Source: Trichoplusia ni (taxonomy: Eukaryota; Arthropoda; Insecta; Lepidoptera; Noctuidae). From it: a stretch of DNA of 64,000 nt. Of this stretch, positions 37,660 to 49,639 are shown one piece after another; within the stretch, counting starts at the first letter, position 1, and the number at the start of each line of letters is the position of its first letter. Made by a program: the position numbers and the translations under genes. The stretch is from contig NC_039497.1 in the NCBI RefSeq assembly GCF_003590095.1, positions 4,832,691-4,896,690 of the forward strand, written 5' to 3'. Under the pieces are notes generated by a model. It saw nothing but the letters and a program-made list of their open reading frames with translations. It did not search any database and was not told the origin of the DNA.

Positions 37660-39780
37660 TCTAGCCTATGTACAGAATAAATGATTTCATTTTATTTCAT
37701 AAAAAAATAAAGAACCGAAGATAACATTTGAAAACCCTACTCAATAGTTCTTTTTGAACATGCACCATAATAAACGCAGAAAATGTATTCAAGAATTCAA
37801 TTGAAATACATTTATCTGACAATGTAACCTTACATGATGGAGTAGAAGCCTTGAGCGTTCAGGAAAACACACAGGAAAGGTTAGCGTCGACGTGAAGAAA
37901 AACTAACTTATTGATATGTATGGGCACTGTTGTATTATCATAGTTTTTAAAGTGACATGTTTTGATTACTTCTAGAACTGTTTTACTTGTAAAGAATATT
38001 GGCATGGTATTAGTTTGTGTATGTTTGTTATTTTTTCTTGCTAAAAGCCTAAACTATTGGAAGGAGAATCTTCACGTTGAACTGTTTCTACCATTGTTTT
38101 GGACGTATTTGACACTTTGGATTAACATATATGTTTTTGTAGCGACAACCTACACCTATATGAGCGAGCTGCGGCTTTTTTTTCATGAAAACTCTATTAT
38201 TTCAGTCTATACAAGTAGAGTTGTAGAAACCAGTTTTTTTTAAATTTGCAAACGCACACACTTCCAATTTTTCAAAATTAAAATTACGTTGGTACCTATT
38301 TTGTGTTTTTTTTTTATGTCTGACTAGTTATTTATTATGTAGTCCAAATAAAAATATTATTTAAATTTTGTTTAATGTCTAATTTACTCTACTGCTGATC
38401 ACCTTGGCTGTTAAACGTGATGATACAACATAATCACTGGTACGTACGTGACAATAATTAACAAAACTATTTAATAATAATTGTTCTTTTGTAGTGTTAT
38501 CATGATAGCCTCTGCTGAGCAGACTTGTATGTTAATTAGCAGATAGTGATAATCCATGATTATAATGTTTTTTAGATGATTTCAGTTTACAAGTATTGGA
38601 TGGCCCAGATTAGTTATTAGAATATAATATTTTAGAATGTCTGATAAAGAAAACGCGTTTGAAGACGTTCCGCGTGCAATTTAAATAGTTTTTCTGTGGT
38701 TAATTATAATTATAAATCACTTTATATCTAGAAAATTGTGTCCTGTTGAACAAAAACTTCGCTCAAATCCAGTGTTGTCTATCCTGGGAGACTTGAAACT
38801 AGCCCATGCCTTATGCGTTTAGATTTAGCTAACCACGAAGAAATGTCATTAACTGAACAAAATAAGTGTTCAAAATGAAGAGCACCATAGATACACACTT
38901 CTTAATTCTTTGCTTGGAGAAAATCATTTACTTACTTATACGCTGGACCATAGCCATGTCTGTCTTTCCATGTCTAGTGGTACTCAAAAATACTTTCAAA
39001 GTGCGAATAAAAACTAGATTTAAATTCTAGTTAGATCGTATAATAAAAAGACTATTAGCGCTGTCTGTTTGTTAGTGTTTACGTCAAAAAGCTTTTTGGC
39101 AGATCTTGAAGACCTAATGTATTTAGATTGCCTAAGATTAATCGCCTAGGCGCATGCGCTACAATTACATTATACTCACGTTTTTGTAGCATTTTTGTAA
39201 AAGTGCTGCAATTTTGATGGGAAGTAAATTATGTTAAACAGTTACATTCAATTAATTAAATGTTTTAATTATGTCGCCTACTAATAATAGACTTTTATTT
39301 TTATTGGATTTTAGAATTTAGTCGATTAGTACTTTGATTAAACTAGTTTATGAATATATCTATTAGTTCTACTTTTATAAAATATTCTATCAAATTCTTT
39401 TAATAAGTATTTTTCACACACACCTTACAACAGAAATGGATTTATTATTCTCTACAGGAAATAAATTATGAATCTGTTACCCTGTGACAGTGCGTTTTCA
39501 ATTTTCTACTAGAGAATATTTTAAATAACTGTCAAAAAAGTAGTTTGCCTCACAATTTTCTCCTTAGGTAATTGAAAAAGGGCAACCAAAAATAACTCGA
39601 TTTCATTTACATATCCCCGAATATAGGCCAACCCTAATTTGCGATATAACCGACTACCGTAGTGAAAAATTATCGAAAAATATTTTAGTTTTGAAAATAT
39701 TGACATAAAATACTCGTGTACGTGTGACCTTGTCGCTATGCAAACTATACCTACTTCATCTAAAGAATAAAATATAAAAT
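37660..39780. other. Non-coding stretch, right arm (mirror of 1601-3720)
   Basis: AT-rich, no supportable gene. Frames here differ from those on the left only because of single-base homopolymer indels. Confidence 0.5.
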
Positions 39781-40038
39781 AACTGGTCAAGTGCGAGTCG
39801 GACTCGTGTTACTGAAGGTTCCGCAAAAATAGGCCAGAATAAAGAAAAACAAAATTGGCATCCATAATTTGACTAAATTATGTTTTATTTTTTATTATTA
39901 GGCAACAGAATAACATCATCTGTCAAAATTTCACAGTTTAAATGTCTAGCTATCCCGCTTCATAAGATGAAGGTACTGCCTGGAACAGCAGACACGGAAG
40001 GTTTTTACCCTTTAAATAAGGAACCCTAATATCAGCGA
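39781..40038 (+). repeat. Lepidopteran interspersed repeat (mirror copy)
   Basis: Mirror of the element at 1343-1600, duplicated with the arm. It starts at GGTCAAGTGCGAGTCGGACT and ends at GGAACCCTAATATCAGCG. Confidence 0.7.
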
Positions 40039-41046
40039 AGTCGTATCACCTCTAAGTAAATAAGTAGGTATATGTTATGATGTAAACATCTACATTTTGC
40101 TATTGACATTTTTGACTTATTTCATCGCTGTCCATATTTTATCTGATATTAATGTTTTCGGTTTTACCTATCGAGAGAGATATTAGTCAAGAATAATATT
40201 TATGCAGCTGTTGCTATGTCAATAAAAAATAAGAAGTGAACGATTTTCTTGAATTTCCGAAGTGTCAACAATGATGTCATCTGTTGTTTTTATTTGTATC
40301 ATCATCTAAAAACTATTTCATATTTTTTTCAATTTAATGTTAGTGTTGAAAAACTTGACAGAACGGCGGATAATATGAGATATCAGAATAATCCAAACCA
40401 AAATAAGTTCAAATATCTCCGAATAATTATATTGACTGGTGTGTCGGTGAAGTGGTTAAGAGGCCCTTCTGCTGTACAGGAGTTCGTGATTTCCATTCCC
40501 ACCCAGAAAGAATCTTGTGTTTTCCACGATCTTTTATTTAATATTTGGGTGTAATTTATCAAAAATACTTATTTATTTAATACATAGTATACCAGCATTT
40601 TATTTCATTTTTTTTAACATAATTTTAGTAACAGTAAATGTTTATTTTTATATTGTCTCATGAGAACAACGCCTTGCACATCACTCAGCGGCAGTTTCAC
40701 ATTAATAATCAAACCCACTTAAGTACGCTAGTTTAGTTAAATTATTATCTTCATCAAGTCCATTAGAATCCAGCTTCTAACATTGTGTGCCAGAGTGTTA
40801 ACATACATTCGGAGCAATTAGCCGATAACTGACAGAGCGATCGTTATTCTATATAGTTTACTTGTGACGTATTGCCCGGGTAACAATGTGGGCATTATAT
40901 GCGGCTCGTGTAAATCATTACCCTCCTTTCTGGTGCAACTGGTTCATCCATTATAATTAATGATTGACTGATAAAGGGACACGTGACCCTTGGTGGAATT
41001 AGAATGACCCACCTTTTTGGTTGCTCAAAATATCTGTAGCTACTCT

Positions 41047-41204
41047 AAACGACTCCTGGAAAAACATGAAAGTTACAGATGCAAATATATAGAACATGCT
41101 AAGTGGAATGCAAAACGCTTGTCGTATGCGGGGATCGAACTCGCGACACGTCGCGCACAGTGGGTTTGGCTTGTTGACCTGTACCACTCGACTATTCGTG
41201 CAGT
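41047..41204 (-). mobile_element. tRNA-derived SINE copy (right arm mirror)
   Basis: Mirror image of the SINE at 178-335, carried by the inverted duplication rather than inserted independently. The A box lies near 41184-41194 and the B box near 41132-41142 on the - strand. A 2-bp indel separates the two copies just past their 3' side. Confidence 0.75.
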
Positions 41205-41382
41205 CGTGTTTCAATTAGATATGTTTAGATACGTGAGGTCTGTACCTTGTTTCAGTAGTGCAGGTGAACGTTTAGTTCTTTAAAAAAAAACTCTCTTATT
41301 ATCAAATTGAAATTCAATCAAATATTATAATCTAGAACATTGAACAGTCGAGGCTTTTGAATTCAGGAACTTAAATTGTATG

Positions 41383-43467
41383 TTAATATAAGTTAACGTA
41401 TATACTGATATGATAGATGTTGATAATTGATAACATTGAAGCATTTTTAAACCATTTTACTCTTAAAATGCAACCTCGCATCTCTAGTCTGTAATATCGA
41501 TCACAGACCGTAGTGAAAAATATATTTTTCATTATTTCTTCTTTTTCAGTCAAGTTCATTTTGAACGATTGTTCAATAATCCCTATATCGGGATATAGGG
41601 GTTGACTTCCGAGCTCACACGCGTGTGGGGGGCGGGGGCGGCCCGGGGGGGGGTCACGTTCCTCAGATGCCTTAGAGATTTGCACTTTGAAATTGACCCA
41701 CTGTAACCGCTCGATCAAAACCGCGATTCGTTTGAAATCTATTTCTGTAAGTCTAATTGTTGCTAGTTCTCGGTACTAGCGTGAAACGTGACCCACCTGT
41801 GATATTTGGGTCATTTTAACCCTCAAATGGGTTGATGTCTGTGTTCCAGGAAGCTTGGCCTTTGACACAGTTTAAGGCACGTTTAAATTTTAGCAATAAC
41901 ATCAACGCTATGTTATCAAATACTCGCATATTCGCGATTATTACTGCCGGTTATATGTGAATATTTCATTCGATTCGGGTTCCGTGCTTTTCGGATTTAT
42001 TTTCGTTTAGGATTTTAGCACTTATTAAATTCCCATATTTTTTTTTTAAGCCGCATAAGAAACATTTATTAAAAGTGTTCATCATCATCGGCCTATCCTT
42101 TTCCCAACATTTGTTAAAACTTTTAGCTATAGATATGTTTTCCTTCACATTGGTTAGTTATTTTTAAACCTGCTTTCAGCGTGTGTATTTGTTAGTGTTT
42201 TCTTTGTAAGCTCTCCTAATTAAAATGAAATATAATAAATAAATTAAAAAGGAACTGTATCTTACAAATTGGGAATGAAAACCTTACGAAAAATAAGACG
42301 AGTAAAAAAAATCTATTTACACCACACATGGTACGTTTGTCACGTACACACCCAAATCCAGTCATAATAATAAAACAATAAACATCAATTAGACAAATAT
42401 TGAACCCTGGAACAAACAGACGCACAGATAACATATCTCAAGGATGAATTTGAAAAATATCGCCTTACGTAATCATGTAACGTAGCGTAAACATGTTTTT
42501 TTATGCATATTTTATTCGATAACGTGCTATTACCACGAACTATTTACTTTTGATAACTATCTTATGTGTATTGGAACAGGATCGATATTCGCTTGAATGG
42601 TATGTAAATGACCGTGGCTAAACTTGAAGTCTTCAAGGTTAGTATTGAAATTTTCTTTACCTATGATGTGTGAGAGGTGAATGCAAAAGGTCAAATTTTC
42701 AGATGTTAAAAATATACACCACTTGATAGTTAAGTCTTAAAAGTCCAAATTAAGTCCAAATTATTTAAAAAAATGCCCTTTATAGCCAGTATTAGCTATT
42801 AGAAATGGATTTAATTTTCTTTATAGTTGTAACATTTTGAGTATAGTTCTAAATGGTACTTCTGTTAATGTACTTGTATAGTGACAACAGTTTTAACATT
42901 CAAGTGGGACTGTTGTCTGAATTCTCGGGCGACCAGTTAATAACAGTTTGAAAAACAAGTTGATTTATAGCTAGTCGTCTACATGATAGGCAGGGCGTAA
43001 GGTGTCTCATACATATGTGAGTAACTTTACATAAGCCTGTAAATTATTGCTTGTAAACATTCCGCAAACTGAAAATGGTAGATATTTTTAGATACTTGCT
43101 TCAGGCACTGCAAAATATCGTTCAAACATCGTTGTAGGAAATGTTAAGCTTGGTTTAGTAGGAATTTTATTTGGGAATACATGCCAGAAAACCAACTTTA
43201 AAACTCTCACTTATAATACGAATTTATAGATGCGGGAGGTTTGTAGCGTTTTAGACACCAATACATGGACTCAGGTTTGCTGTACTACAAATTTTTCCTT
43301 CACCGCTTGAAGAAAGTACCAATTTCAAATATACTAACTATTATTATGTGAAATTGGTACGTAGCCAACTTCAAAGTCATGGGCATTTCGAAGTGTAATT
43401 TGACTGTACATCAACATCATATCTATGGACACTGTTCATGGTGACATCTACATTTATGTTTAAAACT
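41383..43467. other. Right flank just outside the visible arm end
   Basis: Its possible left-hand counterpart is outside the window, so this may still be inverted repeat. Notable items: CCCTATATC-GG-GATATAGGG near-palindrome at 41581-41600 and a G-run block at 41627-41653. GTTGCTA at 41759. No gene; a 111-codon - strand frame crossing the G-run is compositionally implausible. Confidence 0.45.
41581..41653. other. Hairpin plus G-run block (possible G-quadruplex)
   Basis: A 9-bp stem with a 2-base loop (41581-41600) is followed within 30 bp by GGGGGG-C-GGGGG-CGGCCC-GGGGGGGGG (41627-41653). Runs of this kind satisfy simple G-quadruplex rules. The structures are predictions from the sequence. 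Confidence 0.5.
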
Positions 43468-43707
43468 AGCTGTTGCCCGCGACTTCGTCCCCGTGGGTAG
43501 AAGATTTAAGTTATGATTTATACCTGTCCTGTTTTTTTCACATTTTCCATTGTATCTTCGCTCATATTAGTCGCAGCGTGATGATTTATAGCCTAAAGCC
43601 TTCCTCGATGAATAGTCTATTCAACACAAAAAAAATCAATTTGGACTAGTAGTTCTTGAGATTAGCGCGTTCAAACAAACTTCAGCTTTATATATTAGTA
43701 TAGATAT
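43468..43707 (+). repeat. Abundant lepidopteran repeat (ACTAGCTGTTGCCCGCG ... TTAGTATAGAT)
   Basis: Begins ACTAGCTGTTGCCCGCGACT and CGTCCCCGTGGGTAGAAG, includes TTCCTCGATGAATAG, GGACTAGTAGTTCTTGAGAT and TAGCGCGTTCAAACAAAC, and ends TTATATATTAGTATAGAT. This arrangement is one of the most common dispersed repeats in moth and butterfly genomes. About 240 bp, apparently full length for the non-autonomous form; class not determined. Confidence 0.75.
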
Positions 43708-46700
43708 ACACATCTTCGTATTAGATGCTTGAATTCAATTCAGACCTACCGAATACTATGAATAGTAAACTATTCAACCTATTTGGTTGTTTAAAATTAA
43801 AACAATTGAATATCACAGACTTGAAACACGATGATGAGTCATTTGCAACAAAACATAAGGTTTACATTTGAGTAAAATATATGCAGGTTTGCAGAATGTT
43901 GAAGAAGTTTGTCACGACCACTACAGTTTGAAAAGCAATAGCAATTCATATTCTAAGCGTTATCGCATTCCTAATTAGTTCTGGGCTAAAATAAACTTAT
44001 TCTCGACTGTTGCTCAACTTCAGAGATAAAGAAAACGATTTCTATTATTCTTATAGTTGATTCTGGACGACGCGACGTGTAAATTCGAATCCAGTACTTA
44101 CAAATTATAACAGTTAAAATTATTTTTTCTACGTCATCTTTTACTGAAGCTGCAAGAAAACTTGGAACTGTTGGAACTCCAAGTTTTTTTTTATCACCTG
44201 AAAATTAAACTTAGGACCGACTTAGGTATTCAGTGAAACGTGACAGAATTTTAGCTAAACATTTAATCTATGTTTACCAACCACATTATATCTATTAAGT
44301 ACACATATTTTCGTGACTATCAAGTTTACAGAAAATATTTGTGTTGTTATCAAAGGCGACTCACAGTCTGCGATAAATTATTATCGTACCGATGTGAGGC
44401 GACAGTGACTCAGTGGCACTTAGCATACAATGGGGTCGCGGGTTCGAGGCCCGGCGCAGCTGCCCCGGTTGCGCACTATGTAGAACACTATTTGAAGGTT
44501 GTTTTCAGTTTAATTTAACTTTGTGACTTTGTTAGGTTGACCTCTGCCAAGGGTGAAGCTTTGTCCTCGGTTTGGTTCGTACGGTTTCAGTTGCGAAAAT
44601 ACTTCTTTTATTATGATTAATATTATTTGATTTACTTTGGACGTCCGCTGCGGCTTTCTCATAGAGGTTAAATTATATTTATAGTTTTAATTACTTATAG
44701 AATTTTATACTTTTCAAAACATTTTTTTATTTACAAAATACGTACCTACAAGTACTTGAATAAGGAAGATGAAAGAGTGCAAAGTGCATTTCATTACATT
44801 GTAATGTCGTAATCTTTACACCATACCTATATCTTTAAAAATATATATCTCAAGATATTTTTTTACAATTGTATTTCTTAACTCATTTAATTAGTTACAA
44901 CTTAGCGCGTGGTCAATATTCATTCAGATTCGTCCTACATGTCCTTAAATAACCTACATATTACGAAACGAAGGAGGTTCTAGGTTAGTGTCTGGAAACA
45001 AGCATTATATGCAGAAGCAAAGGCGACATAGTACTACGTATACTATATGTTGGCTAAACATACAATATATGTATATATACATATGTACCTATGAGTGGTT
45101 GCGCAACCTGCCACAGCCGTGCGGTTTCTATTTGCCATGCGTGGGCAACGACGAGTGCATGGATGATCTGTTGCTAAGCTGTTAAGTTACCTCATCTCGT
45201 GTTGTCTGTACTGCGTACTGTGTGGGGTACAAAGAGGAATTTATTTAAGTAGGCGAAAGAAAAACTGTTTTTAAAAAGAAATGAACATCTTATATGTATA
45301 ATGGAAGTACCAATGTTAGAGAGGCAACAGAAAAATATCCATTTTTAGTATTTCAATGCGAAACCCTAAAAAGAAAGTGTTTAGGAAAAATGAAACCTAT
45401 GTTTTCCAGCAAAAAATTCAAAATTAATTAATGAAGCATGTGGATTGATTAATTTTCCGTAAAAGGAAAATAGCCAGTGTGAATCGCAGTGATGCTTTGA
45501 CTCCATCGCCAAACATTAAAAACAGCCAAGGCATAAAAAATAAATATTTTTCAGGGTTTATATTTTGGGCAGCGTTTAACTTATAGGCTTAGATGTATCT
45601 GCTATTGCATTCATTCATTAGCAATCACTACGAAACCAGTCACGTTGAGTGTAAAGTATTGAAATGCAAATATTTTGTCAAACGTTAAGTAACAGACGGT
45701 CGCCATATTTGTATGTATGTGTTATGATACAAGTCAATGTAGAATCGGTGTGAAGACATCGGTTATCAGACGTGACTTGCAGCTGATAGGGGTAGTGTGA
45801 CCATGAGGGGCGGGACAAAGAGGATCTGTCAATCGACTAGAAAAACAGGGTTATTTAAAAACGAGTCATAAGTCGCCTTTAAGTAACATGTTGTCTCCGT
45901 CATTGTAGAGCTTAGTATAGGGACAGGAGTACCAACATTCAAGAAATATACTTAGCTTATTGCGTTTTTTTAGATGTTGTTTTGGTAGGCCGTAAACGCT
46001 AAAGTCACAGCTGTCTATAATAATATTGAACTGACTGAAATTGAATATTTATTTTAAGCTGATTTGGACTCCTCTAAACTCATGGTAAAGACCGGTAGAA
46101 TCTCTTAATTCTTACATGTATGGGAGAGTGACGTAGCTCATGTCATGTAGTGCTCTGATCCTATTCTACAATTGAAAGTAATAATCTTAATTGATATTGA
46201 TATAAGCCTTGTATCTCTGTATTTACAAATTTAAATTAAATATGTACATTTGATAAAATTGGACGTGATTTTTGCTTCCTTAAAACTGTTTATAAATGTT
46301 CCTGGTTTTTTTGTTTAATGACCATTTTATTATTAATATGTTTAGTACACTTGTTTATTTCCTAATCGACATTAACTTAGTGTCTACGTAAGTATGTAAA
46401 TTGTGTGACAAAAATATTACCCGAACATAAAATTAGACGAGAATCGTTAGAAATATTAATAGATAAATGCTAATCAAGTAATTCGTGATATATAATTATT
46501 AATATTAATTATGAAATTATAATTAAATTATATGACGTAGTGAACATTTGGTGAAGACAAAGACGAAAATATGAATGACTTAACATGAAATTAAATATGT
46601 TTTTCTAGGAAATGTGGTTTTTTCAAAAACAAGTTTTAATAACAGTATTTGTATTGGTAAGTTTAATTGCTGTAAATATTTGGCTTTCGTAGTGAATACG

Positions 46701-49195
46701 AGTGTTTTTCATGATGTCTGCTGGATTATTATTCCTTGTAGAGTAATGAATAAGTTTTTAAGATATTTGTTCCGGTCTAGAAGACAGAAAAATAACTGAA
46801 CTGAAAAAATACTACTTAATGTTACTAGGAAAACTATTCCACAGAAGACATATTTCTGTTGTCGCTATAAAAGAAACAAATTAATACAATTCTCTGTCTA
46901 CTATGTAATAATGAGGTTTAAGCAATAGTTGGTAAGGTCATAAATCTGATAGGTGATCAATTTTGGTTGCAAATTGGATTTTTTATTTGTTGCTTATATT
47001 GATGGAAACCCTTAGTGTCGCGTGTCCGTCTCGCACTTGGACGGTTTTTATCTGTGTTTTAATATATTCACAGGTTAACTATATTTGCCAAATTTTGTGG
47101 TTAGAGTTAAGCATCCAATTCAATTAAGTAATACATTTATTCATAAAAACAAATATTGCTCATAAAACTGATAGATGTATTTCATTTTTACATTTTAACG
47201 ACCAGTTAAACGTCGCGGTTAACATATTTGCATTATGATTTGCATAAATAGTGTTAAAAACTGTTTATTTTTCTGCGGTTAACTTTATTTGGTCGACTAT
47301 TAAGATCGCGGTGAGATACTGAAACTGGTTCTTGGTTCTCACACAGACCTAACCTTAATCACATTTTTTTTCCTAAAGTTTAATTTTCTATGTATATAAT
47401 GCAATTTTGACACCATTTGATAAGTTTCTTACCCGTTATTATGTGTGTTCGACCCCCTCCAAATAGATAAGTATCAATCCATGTGCTATTTTCCTCTGTG
47501 AACCACATTGACTGGGGAAACTAGGAATTGAGGACTCTCACTTAAAAAAAACGTTCTTTAATCGGCAGTTACACACCAAGCACATTTTCATCGTTATCAC
47601 ACAGTTTTTATTTGTTTAAAAGCCTTATACCTTCAAACTAAGCCAAGCTTGGATATAAGTATAACAGACTTATCACAAACGACGATTTTTTTTCCTTGCA
47701 TGCCATTAACCAGAGCTGAATACGTCAAGGGATCTTCCATCTCCTCAATTCCAAGTAACCATGAACATAAAACATACTACTTGTATCCACAAACTTCGTC
47801 TCATCTGATCTCCGTTTATTTCGCGACTTTCTACGCAACTCATTTTCCTGACAATACGATTAGTTATACCCAAATGTCACATAGCAATGGTCACTGTCAC
47901 TCTTGTTACGTAACTTCTTCTAGTCCAGTTCCATTGTGGTGTATTATCACGCTGGTTTACGTCGCCGTGGTGGCTAGAGGTGAAATCTCTGCTTAGCAAC
48001 AGTTCGCTTGCATTGCGTTACGGATGCGGCCTCCAAAAGGCTGTTGCCAACACATTTCATTATGAGCGACTAGCTTGTTTCTGTTATTGATAAATGCTTT
48101 TTGTTCCATATATTTCTTTTATCATCTTTGCCTGGGTGATTGTCAGGTAACGTAGTAAAAAGCTTGTCTTGATGTCGAAATCAAGCTATCTTCGTACTAA
48201 AGTATAGCCAAGTTCGTTATTTTCTCTGTGAAAGACAGACAGACAAATTGTTTTCGAATTGAAACATTAAGTAAGGACACACATTATTACATAATGAAGC
48301 ATTGTGTTCAAACTCAATTTAAATACGTTTCCGCGTACCTTTTACTGTATTTATCTATAAAGCAATGTTGGCTTGATGATACACTAATATGAAAAGTATT
48401 GATTTAAAGGCGTGCTTTAGGTAAGCAGCATTATCGCGGACTCGGCGACGTCAGCAGGCGGAGGTCATATCCGCGTGGCAGGAGCTGTTGTCAGGCGCTG
48501 TGGTGGCAGAGCTGCGGACCTTGCTTAGCCAGGGATACTCAACCATTGGTCTGAGACTATTTCTTTTAATATTTTTAGTGGAAAATTATAAGATGTCATG
48601 TAAGCATTTTTAAATGACAACGTGCCTAGTTTGCTTGCTGTTGTGAAAAATTACTAGTAAATATTTTTTATGAAAAAATGGATAACATACATATTCCATT
48701 AGGACGATCAAAGCTGCCGTCTAGTTTAACAACTAGATCGTAAATAAATATAAATAATCTGTACAAGTATCTAAATTCCAATTAAAGAGTAACAAAACTC
48801 AGACGTAACATTAATTTTATCATATGAGGAACTTATCTGTGATATAAATACACAGTAACAATGTTTATCGCGATGATGTTAAAAAGGTTTGTTATCTCTG
48901 CTACTCGGCATGGCAACAAGCCACTCGTTTGACATCACTCAAGTGTTGACAATTCCTGTGTTCTTTCTTCTTACAATTCATGAGGATGCTTTATCAGTTT
49001 CCTGAAAAATTGCGGATGAAGTATTTATAATCATTACTGAAAACTTTAGTGTTTTAGTGTATGCTTTAGTTTGAGCTGGAGTACAAATTTTCAAACTGGC
49101 TTCCCTGAGAAGAAGCGCAGCAACTAAATCATGGGTTATCGCCTCGTATTAAGTAAAAAGTTTAAAAGTAAAAACATCTCCTAATTCTATTATGA
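43708..49195. other. Right flank, mostly unrecognised non-coding DNA
   Basis: No supportable gene. Items seen: tRNA-like sequence at 44395-44470; alternating ATATGTATATATACATATG at 45066-45085; a single TAGTGTGACCA (Drosophila Motif 1/M1BP-like on the - strand) at 45793-45803; a repeat-head fragment at 46995-47050 (- strand, AACCCTTAGTGTCGCGTGTC as written on +); a GC-rich island with an open frame at 48425-48613. A 115-codon + strand frame at 47649-47996 lacks any family feature. Confidence 0.4.
44395..44470 (+). repeat. tRNA-like SINE or tRNA-pseudogene fragment
   Basis: GTGACTCAGTGGCACTTAGC resembles a D-arm/A box and GCGGGTTCGAGGCCCGGC a T-arm/B box. The acceptor ends do not pair and the anticodon arm is not formed, so it is not a functional tRNA gene. 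It is probably from a tRNA-derived element different from the SINE family elsewhere in the window. Confidence 0.45.
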
Positions 49196-49375
49196 TGGCC
49201 TTTCGGGTCAACGCATGAATTATTATGCACAAAGTGCAGGTTCGATCCCAGCGCATTGAAACGTTTGAATCTGAAACCGCCAATCCGCAGTGAGCTAGCG
49301 TGGTGATCAACGCTTAAACCTTTCCTTTAAGAGAAAAGGTCTGCACTCAGTTTTGGGACATTTATAGGATGGTAT
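49196..49375 (+). mobile_element. LINE-type 3' end fragment
   Basis: GTGCAGGTTCGATCCCAGCG, then CTGAAACCGCCAATCCGCAG, TGAGCTAGCGTGGTGATCAA and a degenerate AGAGAAAAGGTCTGCACTCAG-GGGACATTTATAGGATGG. This is the characteristic non-coding tail of lepidopteran non-LTR elements (GGCCTGTGCCCAGCAGTGGGAC type). No coding portion remains. Confidence 0.6.
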
Positions 49376-49377
49376 TA

Positions 49378-49636
49378 TCCTTCCTAATATTATAAATGTG
49401 AAAGTGTGGATGTTTGGATGTTTGGTTGGCAAAAATGGCTGAACGGATTTGGATGAAATTTGGCATGCATATAGCCATTGACATGGAAAAGCACATAACC
49501 TTTTGAAATTGAAATTTGCAAAGGTGTGTAAAAGCTATAACATCGCTAAGGGGATATATTTCCATGGAAACAGGGACCACCGGACGCTGTAAACTGAAGT
49601 CCACGCAGACGGAGTCGCGGGCAACAGCTAGTTAGT
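49378..49636 (-). repeat. Abundant lepidopteran repeat (- strand, ACTAGCTGTTGCCCGCGACT head)
   Basis: Read on the - strand it begins ACTAGCTGTTGCCCGCGACT and ends TTTATAATATTAGGA. Inside, as written on +, are GGATGTTTGGATGTTTGGTT, GGCTGAACGGATTTGGATGA and AATTTGGCATGCATATAG. It shares its head with the element at 43468 but has a different body. It abuts the LINE tail at 49196-49375, suggesting nested or adjacent insertions. Confidence 0.7.
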
Positions 49637-49639
49637 CTA

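Larger units (their letters stand above)
31798..41382 (-). repeat. Right arm of giant inverted repeat
   Basis: This is the reverse complement of 1-9586. The inner boundary is sharp: reading from the arm, both copies share CTTTAAAAATATG and then diverge completely (left continues AATTTCATTTACT, right continues CACTCTTTGTGAC). The outer boundary cannot be placed because the left copy leaves the window at base 1; sequence after 41382 may still be repeat. Small indels against the left copy include a 2-bp AT insertion near 41034, one extra T near 39590, one extra A near 38875, and shorter homopolymers near 38180, 37548 and 34270. Like its partner it contains no supportable gene. Confidence 0.97.

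Noticed and set aside
1..41382. The arms as terminal inverted repeats of a giant DNA transposon (for example a Polinton/Maverick-type element)
   Set aside because: The spacer has no integrase, polymerase, packaging ATPase or transposase frame, its only gene is a host stress gene, and no target-site duplication is visible. Arms of at least 9.6 kb are also far too long for such elements.
44395..44470. Functional tRNA gene
   Set aside because: A and B box-like blocks are present, but the acceptor stem and anticodon arm do not form and the T-stem has a mismatch.
45793..45803. Core promoter defined by a Motif 1/M1BP-like TAGTGTGACCA
   Set aside because: A single 11-bp match with no open frame, initiator or other promoter element nearby; it can arise by chance.
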